From Certhia americana (lineage: Eukaryota; Chordata; Aves; Passeriformes; Certhiidae), in assembly GCA_018697195.1 (NCBI GenBank), contig CM031878.1, forward strand, positions 62,995,471 through 63,059,470: DNA of 64,000 bases. Direction: 5' to 3'. The notes beneath the pieces are model-generated. The model saw only the letters and a program-made list of their open reading frames with translations. It searched no databases and was not told where the DNA came from. The first letter of the stretch is position 1, and each line of letters starts with the position of its first letter. The translations under genes and the position numbers were made by a program. Shown in pieces: positions 13,370-25,228 of this stretch.

Positions 13370-13458
13370 AGCAATTTGTGCAATTACTTCCACTTTGCAA
13401 CAAGGTAGTGTGCATACTACTGGGAGTCTGTTATCGCCCACCCAGCCAGGAAGAAGAG

Positions 13459-13588
13459 CTTATTTTATTATTTTATTATTTTATTTTATTTTTATTATTA
13501 TATTATATTATTATATTATATTATTATTATTATATTATTTATATTATTATTATTATTTTATTATTTTAAATAAAACTTATTTTATAAG
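13459..13588. repeat. ATT/ATTTT-type microsatellite inside the CR1
   Basis: About 130 bp consist only of A and T, in irregular TTATT, ATTTT and ATT units. They sit between GAAGAAGAGCTT and AGCAGCTAGATAATG, which are neighbouring parts of the CR1 endonuclease region. The repeat has therefore grown inside the CR1 and displaced a few bases of it. Confidence 0.9.
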
Positions 13589-13600
13589 CAGCTAGATAAT

Positions 13601-15738
13601 GTTTCAGGATCATCAGCCCTTGTTCTTGTAGGCGACTTCAAGCTGCCAGACATCTGCTGGGAACTTAATACGGCAGAAAAAAGGCAGTCCAGGAAATTTT
13701 TAGAGCATATGGAGTACAACTTTTTGTCACAGCTGGTGGGTGAGCCTACTAGGGAAGGGACAATGTTAGATCTGTTGTTTGCAAATAGAGATGAGCTGGT
13801 GGGAGATGTGGTAGTTGGAGGCTACTTGGGACATAGTGATCATGAAATTATAGAGTTCTCAATATTTGGCGAAATCAGGAGGAACATCAATAAAACTTTT
13901 ATATTGGACTTCTGAAGGGCAGACTTTGGCCTATTTAGGGAGGCTTATTCAGAGAATTCCTTGGGCAGCAGCCCTTAAAAACAAAGAAGTTCAGGAAAGC
14001 TGGACATGCTTCAAAACAGAGGTCTTGAGGGCACAGGAATAGGCTGTCCCTGTGTGCCAAAAGACAAGTTGACAAGGCAAATGTCCAGCCTGGTTGGGAA
14101 AGGAGGTTTTGAAGGAATTTAGGAATAAAAAGAGGATGCATCATCTTTGGAAGGAGGGTAGGGTTTCTCAGGAAGTATTTAAGGGGGCTGCTAGAGCATT
14201 TAGGAAAAAAATTAGGGAGGCCAAAGCTCAGTTTGAACTAAAAGTGGCGTCTTCTGTAAAGGATAATAAAAACTGTTTTTACAAATATATTAATGGTAAA
14301 AGGAAGGGTAAGGCCAATCTTTGTTCTTTATTGGATGAGGGAGGGAACTTAGTAACTGAAGATGAGGAGAAGGTGGAGGTGTTTAACGCCTTCTTTGCAT
14401 CAGATTTTAGTGGGAAAACAACTTGCCTTCAGAACAACTGTCCTCTTGGGGTGGTCGATGGTGTCAGGGAGCAGAATGGTTCCCCCCCGCTAACCCAGAG
14501 GAGGCAGTCAGAGAACTGCTGAGATGCTTGGATGTTCACAGATCTATGGGACCAAACTGGATCCATTCCAGGGTGATGAGGGAGCTGGCAGATGAGCTTG
14601 CAAAGCCATTTTCTGTCATTAACCAACCAGTGAGTCCTGGCTCACAGGTGAGGTTCCTGGTCTGGAAGCTGGGCAATGTGACAGCCATTCACAAAAAAGG
14701 TAGGAAAGAGGATACTAGTAATTACAGCCCAGTCAGCCTGACCTCAATAACAAGTAAGGGAATGGAACAGTTTATACTGAGTGTCATCACACAGAACTTA
14801 CAGGATAGCCTGGGTATCAAGTCTCGTCAGCATGGGTTAGGAGGGGTAGGTTGTGTTTGGCCAACCTGGTATTCCTTTTATGACCAGGTGACCTGCCTGG
14901 TGGACACGGAGAAGGCTGTGGATGTTGTCTATTTGGATTTCATCAAGGCCTTTGACACTGTCTCCCACAGCATACTCCTGGAAAAGCTGCAGCCCATGGC
15001 TTGGACAGGAGCATTCTCTGCTGGGTTGAGAACTGGCTGGATGGTCGGGTGGTGCTGCATCCAGCTGGCAGCCAGTAACCAGTGGTGTCCCGCAGGGGTC
15101 TGTGCTAGTGCCAGTCCTGTTCAATATTTTTACTGATGACATGGATGATGGAATTGAGTCTTTCATTGGTAAATTTGCAGACAACACTAAGCTGGGAGCA
15201 TGTGTCAATCTGTTGGAAGGTAGGAGGGCTCTGCAGAGAGACCTGGAACAGTTGGATGGATGGGCAGAGTCCAACAAGATGAAGTTTAATAAGTTCAAGT
15301 GCCAGGTCCTGTACAGTAATCCCCTGCAACATTATAGACTGGGGACGGTGTGGCTGGACAGTGCCGGGGTGGAAAGGGGGCTGGGGGTGCTGGTCGTCAG
15401 ACAGCTGAACATGAGCCAGCAGTGTGCCCTGGTGACAAGAAGACCAACAGCATCCTGGCCTGTATCAGGGATGGTGTGGCCAGCAGGAGCAGGGAGATCA
15501 TTCTTCCCCTATATTCAGCACTGGTGAGGCCACACCTCGAGTGCTGTGTCCAGCTCTGGGCCCCTACTTTAGGAACGACGTTGAGACGCTTGAGCACATC
15601 CAGAGGAGGGTAACGAGGCTGGTGAGGGGCTGGGAACACAAGCCTTATGAAGAACGACTGAGAGAGCTGGGGGTGTTTAGCCTGGAGAAAAGGAGACTCA
15701 AGGATGACCTTATCACTCTACAAATTCCCAAAATGTGA
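13601..15738 (+). pseudogene. CR1 ORF2 remnant: endonuclease and reverse transcriptase, frameshifted
   Basis: Pieces of CR1 ORF2 are read in several frames. At 13601-13915 the C-terminal part of the APE-type endonuclease carries the GDF, DLLF and SDHE motifs. At 14094-14520 there is the basic linker. At 14516-15100 the early RT contains YLDFIKAFDTVSH, matching the first catalytic aspartate motif (usually DFSKAFDTV). At 15102-15300 is VLFNIFTDDMDDGIES with FADNTK, where the consensus has FADDTK. The 15350-15738 part holds the conserved tail with SALVRPHLE. At least four frame changes and an internal stop make it inactive. In life the protein nicks DNA and reverse-transcribes CR1 RNA at the target. 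Confidence 0.88.
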
Positions 15739-16038
15739 TTGTAGTCCTGTGGGGGTTGGTCTCTTTCTCCAGGCAGCAACTAACAGAATGGGAGGACACA
15801 GTCTCAAGCTGCATCAAGGGAAAATTAAGTTGGATATTAGGAAAAGGTTTTTCACAGAAAGAGTGATAAAGTACTGGAATGGTCTGCCTGTGGCAGTGGT
15901 GGAGCATCCCTGGATGTGTTTAAGAAAGGACTGAATATGGCACTCAGTGCCATGGTCTAGTTGCAGTGTTAGGGCATGGGTTGGACTCAATGATCTTGAA
16001 GGTCTCTTCCAGCCTAGTCATCCTGTGAATTCTGTAGA

Positions 16039-16062
16039 AGATTAATAAATGTTTATTAATCT
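16039..16062. repeat. 24-bp perfect palindrome at the CR1 3' boundary
   Basis: AGATTAATAAA, a 2-base centre (TG), then TTTATTAATCT: 11-bp arms that are exact reverse complements. The left arm word AGATTAATAAA recurs at 16083-16093. It begins within a base or two of the end of the long CR1. Confidence 0.85.
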
Positions 16063-18334
16063 GAGAAGTTTAATGTTTCTGAGAAGATTAATAAACACCT
16101 AATTTCAGAAGTCATGTCATTCTACAAAATCAGGTAGTATATGGCCTAGTAAAAATTGACACGAAGTTATTTTGTTACTGATTTCCTACAATAGCATGAG
16201 ACATTCTGCAACCACCACAGTCATTTGCAAAATGGAACCATATCTCTCTGAATCCTCTGAATCAGATTTGCCTGCAGGCAGGACTGTTTTTTGCAACACA
16301 CATCAGCAGAAGAGGTATATACTGTACTTTTTGGATGGCAACTAGATTATTAAATGTGCATTTAGAAGAAAGCAGACACTGCCAAGCAGGGTTCAGATGG
16401 GCAAAAGAGTATATTTTCATTTATATGGACAGTGAAAGAACAGCTTTACTTCTTTCCTTAGGTACTTTGATGGTCTGGGTTTGTATGCCCAAGACACACT
16501 TTGAAAACCTGAATTAGACTCAAGGCTAAATGTTTTTTGTAAGTGATCAAGATCTAAAATGGGCACCACTTTTCAAGAATCCTATGAAACACCTAAAGAA
16601 CTTTCCAAGGTGTCTGCAACACCCTGAAAAGTTAAAGCAAGAATCACATTTTCTGTATAACATTTCAAAGAGTTTTTTGGTGGATTTTTTTTTTTTCTTA
16701 AGAAGAAATCTATATCAACAAGCTAAACTTTACCTGTTTTAATACTTGGAGAAAAGCTGTTCAAATGCTCACTTATTTCTATCTCATTGTTCCTGTAGTC
16801 TATATGAAGCCTCATAATCTCTTTTTTCCCCCTTGTATATTTAAGCATGAGTAGACAAATAGCACAGTACATTTATCCAAAATTCAACAACCTGAGTGCA
16901 ACAGCAGCTGGGATAGTTCCATGTTAAGGCAGAGCCTTGATGTCTTCAAACAATCTCTATCACTCTTTGGAAGCACACTGGTAGGAACGGTTAAAATGTG
17001 CACATGAAATATACACTTATACACACTTTATGCACTTTTTAATACACTAGTTTTGTTCTTTACCATCCCTCTGCCGTAGGACAGCATGGAGTGCAAAGAG
17101 AAATGCATTCTTTTTTTCCTAGATAAGCTAGCTGATCTTATAATACATATGCATTTTCCTGGCATACTGATGGTGAAGATATGTGCATTTCATTCAGTAT
17201 AGGTCAACTCTTTAGAATGATGTCCCCTCTTACTAACATGTGCAAAATGCAGAAACTATCCTAACAATAGCATTTATATAAGCTCCCAAGGTGCCTCTCA
17301 TCTTCCCCAACTTTTTCTATTTGCTTGTTAGATATTTCTTTAATTTTAGGGATATGCATTTTGCAGGAGTACTAATGTTTAAAAGAATTCCTCTTATGGG
17401 AGCAAGGTGATGAAACGTTGAGAGGTTACTGAGAGACACAGTTTTCTGAAATGCTGGTGCTGCAGCTGCTGCTTCCAGATAAAGGGCAAGTTTGCCTATA
17501 GGTTTCTGCCAGCAGTATTAACATGAATTCTGGCAGAGGCCCCAATTTCTCTTCAAAGATAAAGACTGAAGGGAGTTGGCACAGCTTAAAAAATGCTGCT
17601 ACAAAGACTACCTTTTCAAAAATATTTCACCCGCTTTTTGTTATATTTTATATATACATGCATCTGCCAAGTTTTTAAGTTTATGCTTTCAGCCTAATAG
17701 GCAGACTCTAACTAGGCAGAATAATATGGCAGTGTGAGTCACCTATTTTCTGCCGTTTTGTTGTTTTGCTGCATGAAACAAACACTTGTGGGCAGGACAG
17801 AAAGATGAAGTATAGTCCAGACATGAAAGGAAAATATCATTACATGAATGATGATACTAATTTTTAAATTTATCAGTAAGATTTCTTACAAATTTTGTTT
17901 GGAAGTGATTATTCAAACATCCATCTTCATGGAAAGTTAGCATGGACTATTTACTTGCTATCTTGGGGGTTTCAAGACAGAATCCTCTAACTTGTCCCAC
18001 TAATTTTTACAAAAAAAACCCAAAAAACCCAGAGCATCTTATCTTGGGAGGTATTGTCCTCAGATTTTAGCATCTACTTCTATATTTAGACATTATATAT
18101 TTATACAGATTGTATTCTCTGTCTGTGTCTGCCTACAGTCTGATTTTCCCACAATGTAGTTTCCTGCTCCTCTTCCTTAGAAGTATATGGTGGAAATGGC
18201 AATAGCATGGGTGTGACATGGTTGGTTTGTTTCTTTGTTCTTAAAAGTACATGTATGAATCCTATTTGGTAGCCATCCCCCAAAGCACTTCACAGTTTTT
18301 AAAAATTCCTCACATCTTTTCTAATGCTTTTATA
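16063..18334. other. Intergenic, nothing recognised
   Basis: AT-rich sequence with short chance ORFs only. No exon, RNA gene or repeat family recognised by eye. Confidence 0.55.
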
Positions 18335-19146
18335 TTACTTCAATAACCTCTAAATTACTGTTCCAGTGCCCAAACACCCTCTGTGTGAAAAAAAATTTAC
18401 TTGTAAACACAAATTGTAAATTTCCCCTGACACAACTTCAGGCCATTCTCTTGGGTCATAGTACTGGTCACCAGGGAGAAGAGATCAGTGTGTGCCCCTC
18501 CTGTAACCTTTGAGAAGATGTAGAAGACTCCAGTGAGGTCTCCACCCACAGTCTCCTCCAGGATGAACAGGGCAAGTGACCTCAGCTATTCCTCCTATGC
18601 CTTCCCCTTTAGAACATTATCTTCATGACCTTACTCTCTAACAGATTTGCACATTGCAACACCCAAAACTACCCTCAGCACTCAAGTGATGCTGCTCCAG
18701 CCCTGAGCAGAGTAGGACAATCCCCTCCCTTTCCCAGCTGGTGATGCTGGGCCTGATGCCTCCAGGACAGGGATGTCATTCCTGGCTGCCAGGGCACTGC
18801 TGGCTCACATCCAGCTTGCCATCAACCAGGACCCCCAGGTCCCTTTCCACACTGCTTCTCTCCAGCCTCTCATTCCCCAGTCTGTCTGTACATCTAGGGT
18901 TGCCCCATCACAGATGCAGAATCCTGTTGAATCTTGTCCTTGCTAAAATCCACCAAGTTGGTGATTGCCCATCTCTCAGTTTGTTGAGGTCCCTCTGCAG
19001 GGCCTCCCACCTTTGAGGGAGTCAACAGCTCCTCCCCATTTTGTATCATCTGCAGACTTAGTGCACCTTCAAATCCTTTGTCAAAGTCATATGTGAAGAT
19101 GTTGAATAACACAGGGCTTAAGATGGTGGAACCCACTAGTTACCAT
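18335..19146 (-). mobile_element. CR1 LINE 3' half, minus strand
   Basis: The + strand reads as the reverse complement of CR1: CTGTTCCAGTGCCCAAACAC near the left edge (3' UTR side), then CCAGGACCCCCAGGTCCCTT, CACCAAGTTGGTGATTGCCC and GTATCATCTGCAGACTTAGT, ending at CCCACTAGTTACC. On the minus strand an open stretch (19136-18894) corresponds to the RT region after the catalytic motif, starting near 'SPVLFNIFTYDFD'. It is damaged and the expected FADDTKL motif is lost. The left edge lacks the last part of the 3' UTR. Confidence 0.88.
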
Positions 19147-20927
19147 TCTTCTAATTTGGCAAGATTCAAACCCCAGTTTAAAAATTACAATTCTATCTTG
19201 GAAAAGAGTACCATATCTTGTAAAAGGTTGCCATATTACCAGAAACTAATTTCTCAACTCTGTAAGCAGCCAGGAGCACAGTAGTTATTATGTCCAGTTG
19301 TATTGGCCTTGGGAGTACTGTGCAGTCTTTAATCAAAGCAACAGAAAGGGGTTCTTACACTCATGCAACCCTTTTAAATTATTTATTTGGAAGGTGAGAA
19401 AAACACACATACATAATACAGACTGGATTTCCACAAATACATTGAAAATAAGACTAGCCCAAAACTTTTATTTAAGATAACTCCTATTTTGATTTGTGCT
19501 GGTTTGTTTGTTTGTTTATTTACACATGATTTTCACATAATGCTCCTGTAAAGAAGAAATTTGCTACAAGGCAACTGTAATTATTCTATGAATTACTGAT
19601 AGAAATCTAGAAGAATAATTAGTAAGTTATCTCCTTCTTTATCTCCTAAGGTTGCAGCCCTTTTGTAGCTGCATAAAATTTTAACTTAAATATTGTGGTT
19701 CATAGCTAACCTTGAAATACCCATATCAAAATGTTTTTTAGTACTGTAAATTCAATGTATGTCAAACACAAAAACTGTGAAATGGAAACATTATAGTGCT
19801 GATATTTTTATCTTCATCACTTCAGGGAAGGGCAAATCTTAATTGGCAATTTATTAAAAGGAAAAAAAAAAGAAAGAAATTAGGGATTTCCTAGGTAAGA
19901 ATTTCTGAAGGTTTGAATGCAAGTGTTGTAATGCCTGAAAATAGGTTATTACTACACACTCACTAGAGAATTTTTCTGCTGAGAGAGAAGGAAAAATTAT
20001 GGCAGGTCAGAAGACTGTGAAACATGTGCCCTCTCTTCTCCTACCCTCCCTTTAATTATTGACAGCCTGTCACTTCGGTGCCATGGTATGATGAATAATA
20101 AAACAGGATCCAAGCTGCATTTCTCTCCAAGATTATTCTTCCAAATCAAATACTGCCACCTTCAGGCAGACCATACTTCACATTTACAAGGGTTTCAAGG
20201 ATTATTACTTACTAATAAATGAGGGGGTCAACACCTCAAACAAACAAAAGAAAATGTTTATTTTGAAGATATTTCAGATTGATACTTTATATGTGATAAT
20301 GAAGGGGATCTCCAAATTTTGCCTTCTACTTTTGGGAATAAGATCACCATTACCTAAACACACCTAGATGCTATTTTGGGTAAAACATTATGAAAGCATT
20401 CAACAATTTCCCTTGTTGTAATGAGAGATAAGCAGTTAAAACTACAGCCATACAAGAGACCCTGACCACTAAGCACTTCCAAGTACGCATACTGTGCGTT
20501 CTCAACACTTAGGCAGGTCATTGGGGAAGCAGAGTGTAAATTATTGCAATTCAATGGGTTGAAATGATGCCTTATATTTATGCTTTTTTCCTTCCAGCAA
20601 AGTCGAACTTTAAGATGATGATATCTGTGGATATCATCAGATGATTATATCTGTGGAACAAATAAGAAAAGGCAAACGACCCCTGAAAACAGATAATTCA
20701 CATTATATACTACCCAAGGATACATCAGAGTAGTGACATTAACCTTCCTTTTCCTCTTGAAGTGCCCGGAAATTGAGATTCAGTCATGAGAATCACAGCC
20801 TTCATTTAACCATGAGAAGCACATGAAGAATTAGACAATACAATGTTTGCAATTAAGACTATGAATTGCAAGGGATACCTTGCAAGTAGTAAGTAAGCCA
20901 AGCCTTTCATTTAAACATTGCTGATTT
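19147..20927. other. Intergenic, nothing recognised apart from a stem-loop
   Basis: No gene is seen. A purine-rich run (GAAAAAAAAAAGAAAGAAA) lies near 19860. The hairpin at 20616-20639 is listed separately. Confidence 0.55.
20616..20639. repeat. Inverted repeat, 10-bp arms with 4-base loop
   Basis: TGATGATATC, TGTG, GATATCATCA form a perfect stem-loop, followed by a partial direct copy (ATGATTATATCTGTGG). It may reflect local slippage. There is no sign of a terminator or RNA gene. Confidence 0.8.
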
Positions 20928-21486
20928 TGGCAGAGGTAGTTAATTTTCTTCACAGTGGCCAGTATGGGGCTGTGTTTTGGATTTGTGCTGAATTGAGAAT
21001 TGATAATACAAAGATTTTTTTTTTATTACTGAGCAGGGATTGAACAGTCAGAGCCCTTTCTGCTTTTCACACTGTCGTTCTGGCAAAGAGGCTGGGGGTG
21101 TGTGGGTGGCTGGGGGGGTCACAGCCAGGACAGGAGACCCCAAACTGACCAAAGGGATATTCCAGACCATGCGACATCAGTCTCAGTGTATAAAGAGGGG
21201 GAAGAAGGAGGAAGGGGGGGATTTTTGGTCTGATGGGGTTTGTCCTCCCAAGTCACCATTGGTGTGATGGGGCCGGCTCTTCTGGAAATGGCTGAACACC
21301 TGCCCCACCATGGGAAACAGGGAATTCATTCCTTGTTTTGCTTTGCTTGGGTGCATGGCTTTTGCTTCGCCTATTTTACTGTCTGCATCTCAACCCACGA
21401 ATTTTGTAGCTTTGACCTTCTGATTCTGTTGGTGGGGCAGTAAGGGACTATGGGGCTGGGCTGTTGGTTGAATTAAATCATGATAA
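20928..21486 (+). mobile_element. Avian ERV LTR (ERVL-like), + strand, best-preserved copy
   Basis: A typical member of the family seen at 5.8, 22.6 and 44.1 kb. Landmarks are TAATTTTCTTCACAGTGGCC at the 5' end, GGATTTGTGCTGA, AACTGACCAAAGGGATATTC, a TATA box (TATAAA at 21189-21194) followed by a G/A-rich stretch, GGCTGAACACCTGCCCCACC, CATCTCAACCCACGA and a degenerate GGTTGAATTAAATCATGA 3' end. TATA-box polarity sets the + orientation. No internal retroviral sequence follows, so I treat it as a solo LTR. Confidence 0.85.
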
Positions 21487-22646
21487 AACCTGAGAAATAA
21501 TTTTTAAAATTTCTTACTAGAGTACAAAATTAGGTACAGTTATTTTAAAAAGATTTTTTTCATAGTGGGAACTGCTGTTGCTATCTTACTGTACTGGCAG
21601 GATTTGATAATACAGAAATACTATATTTAGTGCAAACACAACAGAACACCAGCCAACAAAAAACCAAATCAAGAACAGCCAGGTCCTGACTGCCTATTTC
21701 TAATAAGAATGCAAGTCAGTTAAAATTAGATAGACTTTTTATATTCCTTAATATCCTACAAAGAAAAAGGATATTAAAAGAGAATTTGACTAGACTCAGA
21801 TTCTAGAATATGTCCTTATAGATTTAATGACGTTTCACTTTCTGCTTGTGCTGTGTATAAAACTGTAATCTGTTACTAGATGTGAGCTCTCTGATTTCAG
21901 AGAATGTCTTACTTCATCTCTAGGCTGAAAAATTCTTCTGCATTTTCATATGCTCGGTGTTGGGAGAACTAATTGTTTAAAGTGTTTCCTCCCTCCAAAG
22001 AATCAGTTTTTTTCCAGAACAGTATCTTTAGAAATCTTTTGATGTAATTCATCAAACATATAATGACTTCAGAAATCTTGCCAACTTTTCCACCAAACCC
22101 TCAAAAATACAAATCTCTCACTCTGCACAGGCTGAGGAACTATTATGCTTTCAGGAAAAGGCATTTTGTTTTTTCTCTGGGCTTACTGTAAGAGGCAGCC
22201 TGTCTTACTATTTTCCAAATGCACATCTGAAAGCAGAGGCCAAAGGAAGATATCTGCTCTCTCTTTTTTTTATATTTCCTCCCTTCCCGTTTTCCTGACT
22301 TCTATGCCTGAAATTCCTTATCACTACTCATCCAGTGCAGCAGGATGGACACTCTCTCTCTGTATTGCTGCCAGCAACTACTCATTCTTCTCTGTGGCAA
22401 AATCATCCAGGAGGAAGGGTACTTTCTCCATCTTCAGTACTCTGCCTGAGCAGAAGCGAGAATAATCCAGGGAATGGGTTAACCTAATCTAGTCTTTTAG
22501 CTGAGACATCTACTCTTCACCAATACCTAGTAGTATACAGTTCCATAGTGGTGCCACTTTTGAGCTTGATAAAAATTGTAGGTCTTCAGGAATGAGAACT
22601 GAGAAACCTCTGTTCATACCTACATAGACCAAGGGCACTGTCAGTG
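21487..22646. other. Spacer between two inverted LTR copies, no gene
   Basis: About 1.16 kb of unremarkable sequence separates oppositely oriented members of one LTR family. A 106-codon + ORF (22145-22465) shows no recognisable features, and I treat it as chance. Confidence 0.5.
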
Positions 22647-23150
22647 TGCAACCCCAGCCAGCAGCTGAACCCCACACAGCCCCTCCCTCACTGCTCCCTG
22701 TGGGATGGGGGAGAGAATCAGATGGGTAATGCTGAGAAAACTCCTGAGTACAGATAAAAACAGTTTAATAGGTAAATGTGCAAGCAAAGGAATTAATTCC
22801 CTTCACATGGGCAGGCAGATGTTCAGCCATTCCCAGGAAAGCAGGGCTCCATTACATAATGGTGACTTGGAAGGAAAACCTCTGAATGTCCCTCGGTCTC
22901 TCTTCCTCTTCCCCCCACTTCACTGCTGAATGTGTTGTTACATGGTATCATGTCCTTGCTGAGTCTCCTCCCAATTCCTTGATCACTGGTAGAATGGAGA
23001 GAGAAGCAGAAAAAGCCCTTGGATCTCTGCAAGCCCTTCTCATCAATAAACAAGATATCATATATTGTTTGCCATCAATCAAAAACACAGTCCCTTACAA
23101 AGCCCCTCACTACAGTGAAGAAACTTAACTATATTCCAGCTAAAATCAGC
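22647..23150 (-). mobile_element. Avian ERV LTR (ERVL-like), minus strand
   Basis: The reverse complement of the 20.9 kb family. The + strand starts with CAACCCCAGCCAGCAGCTGA, has AAACAGTTTAATAGGTAAAT, GGCAGGCAGATGTTCAGCC, then AGAAGCAGAAAAAGCCCTTG and ends in a TTCCAGCTAAAATCAGCACA block. The TATA region (about 22927 on the reverse strand) is eroded. It forms an inverted pair with the LTR 1.2 kb to the left. Confidence 0.82.
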
Positions 23151-24628
23151 ACAATAGTGGAACAACTAGGATTTTACAAAAGAACTTTTAATCTGTTTCT
23201 AAACCCAATGTGGAAATTCTGCCGTTTCCTTCCATCTATTTCATGACATTCCTAACGCACCACTTGAGAGCTATTGACATTAAGCAAGCAAAGCTATGCA
23301 AAGGGAATAAACATATTAAATTAAACATATAACTTCATAACTCAATGAAACAAATACTACTTTAAACTTACTTACTTAAATGAAGTAACTACTATCTCTC
23401 AACATTAGCAATATGTTCAAAGTTTATAGACCCAGTTTTCTAAAGGTCAGACTTGAAATACTGATGAACATGAACTTAAGGGGTATCAGATAGTAACTTA
23501 AAAAATTTCTTGTGTTTCCTTGCAGCTCAGTCTTAAATATCCATTACTTACTTTGGGTCACCAGTCTCTGTGGCATTTAAATATGCACAGATATGACACT
23601 GAAAAATATCTCATCTGTTACTATGTATGTAATAAACCCTTACTATCATAAATTGAAGGGAATTTACATCTTAATTCCCAGACTAAGATTTAGTGGCTTT
23701 CAGATGTCTCACATTACTGGTTTTATGACTTCAAATTTCATGAAATATAAGTAGTGCTAATGAAGAAATTAACTGTTAGTTACAGCTGCCTTCTGACACT
23801 ATGTAGTGAAGATTTCACTGAAGCTGATATATGTAATAGTTCATTCTGCTTTTACTCTATAACAGGTGGTTTCTGGGCTTGCCTTCCATAAAGCAACAGT
23901 GACACTCAGTGTTAAAACCCTTGCAAAGGCCAGAAGCACCCTCTGCTTCCTTGAATTTCTCATAATTCATTTAAATCTCATTTAAATTACCATAGTAATT
24001 TAAAATTTGTTTAGCTCTTGCAGACTATTAGAAAAAGTCTGCCATCTTGGAAAATTAGCTAAACTCTCCCTCTATGTTTGTATCTAAAAAGTTATGACTA
24101 GATTATTTAAAAAAACCCCAAACCCAAAGCCTTATTGTGATACTTACATCATTCTCTTTTTTGAATGAGATATTGATTAGACTGGATTGATTAGACAGTT
24201 CAGAAATTGAAGTGGGTCCTGTTTTGGGAGAAGCATGTTTCAACTTCAGATGGAAGACTGAAAACAATAGAAATAATTTCTCCTGCCTACAGATACTGCA
24301 AATCTTGAGAAAACTTTGAAGATCTACTTGATTGAAACAGCTAGACATAAATATGTAAATTTAGGTAATAAAGATATTTGGAAACAATTGAGGTGTGGCA
24401 AAGTTTGTCTCTGAACACAGCTGGTGAATCCTTGTCCTGCCCAGCCTAGTGCCCTGTCCCCCATTGCACTCTGTCAGCATAATCACCTTGGAACTTACTT
24501 ACTACAGTGATAAAAATTTTATTCATGCAGCAACCTCAGAAATACTATAACTTGGGATACACGTTATGTCTACTAATGATGGCTCTGCTGTACAAAGTAA
24601 TTCTGAGATATGTGTAGTATAAAAATCT
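23151..24628. other. Intergenic, nothing recognised
   Basis: AT-rich DNA with short ORFs only. Confidence 0.55.
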
Positions 24629-24762
24629 CCTTTTGTAACCAGGTGACCCTCTAGGCAGAGGAGAGAAAGTCTATGGGTGTCTTCTGCCTGGACTTCAGCA
24701 AAGCCTTTGATACCATCTCCCCAGAAAAGCTGGCAGCCCATGGCTAGGACAGATGCACTCTT

Positions 24763-24834
24763 GGCTGGGTTAAAAACTGTTTGGATGGCTGGGTTAAAAA
24801 CTGTTTGGATGGCTGGGTTAAGAACTGTTTGGTT
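24763..24834. repeat. Three tandem 24-bp units in CR1
   Basis: The unit starts GGCTGGGTTAAAAACTG and is repeated at 24763, 24787 and 24811. The third unit has two substitutions (A to G, and the final A to T). In the CR1 reading frame the unit is eight codons, in the region just after the KAFDT motif. Confidence 0.9.
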
Positions 24835-24968
24835 AAAAACCAGAGAATGGTGGTGAATGGTGTTGCACTCAGCTGGCTCTGGTCACTAGTAGTGTCCCCC
24901 ACAGCATCAGTGTTGCTCCCAATCCTATTTAATATCCTCATTAATGATGTGACTGAGGGGATTGAGTC

Positions 24969-25016
24969 TACCATTAGCAAATTCACAGACACTACCATTA
25001 GCAAATTCACAGACAC
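24969..25016. repeat. Two tandem 24-bp units in CR1
   Basis: The unit starts TACCATTAGCAAATTC and occurs at 24969 and 24993 without mismatch. It falls at the RT catalytic region, where the FADD motif would normally be. Confidence 0.9.
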
Positions 25017-25201
25017 AAATTCACACAAATTTAGGTAGGTGTGTTGGTCTGCTACAAGGCAGGAAGTCTCTGCAAGGGGTCTGGAAAGCTGGATTGATGG
25101 GTTGAGACCAATGGTCTGAGATTCAAGACCTCAAAAAACCCCTGCAGTGCTTCTTATTGGGGACAGAGTGTCTGGATAACTGCCTGGTGGAAGTTATCCT
25201 G

Positions 25202-25228
25202 GGGGATCTGGGGGATCTGGGGGATCTG
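25202..25228. repeat. Three tandem 9-bp units in CR1
   Basis: GGGGATCTG is repeated three times. It is a third, shorter duplication in the same CR1 copy. Confidence 0.85.

Larger units (their letters stand above)
13370..16038 (+). mobile_element. Long CR1 LINE copy (ORF2 endonuclease + RT), 5'-truncated
   Basis: The copy is about 2.67 kb in + orientation. It starts inside the endonuclease domain (GGGAGTCTGTTATCGCCCAC) and runs through the reverse transcriptase to the CR1 3' end (GGTTGGACTCAATGATCTTG, then CATCCTGTGAATTCTGT). Full-length avian CR1 is around 4.5 kb, so this is a typical 5'-truncated insertion, though among the longer ones. The 5' end is uncertain by tens of bases. An AT microsatellite interrupts the endonuclease region. 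No flanking target-site duplication is evident, as usual for CR1. Confidence 0.92.
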
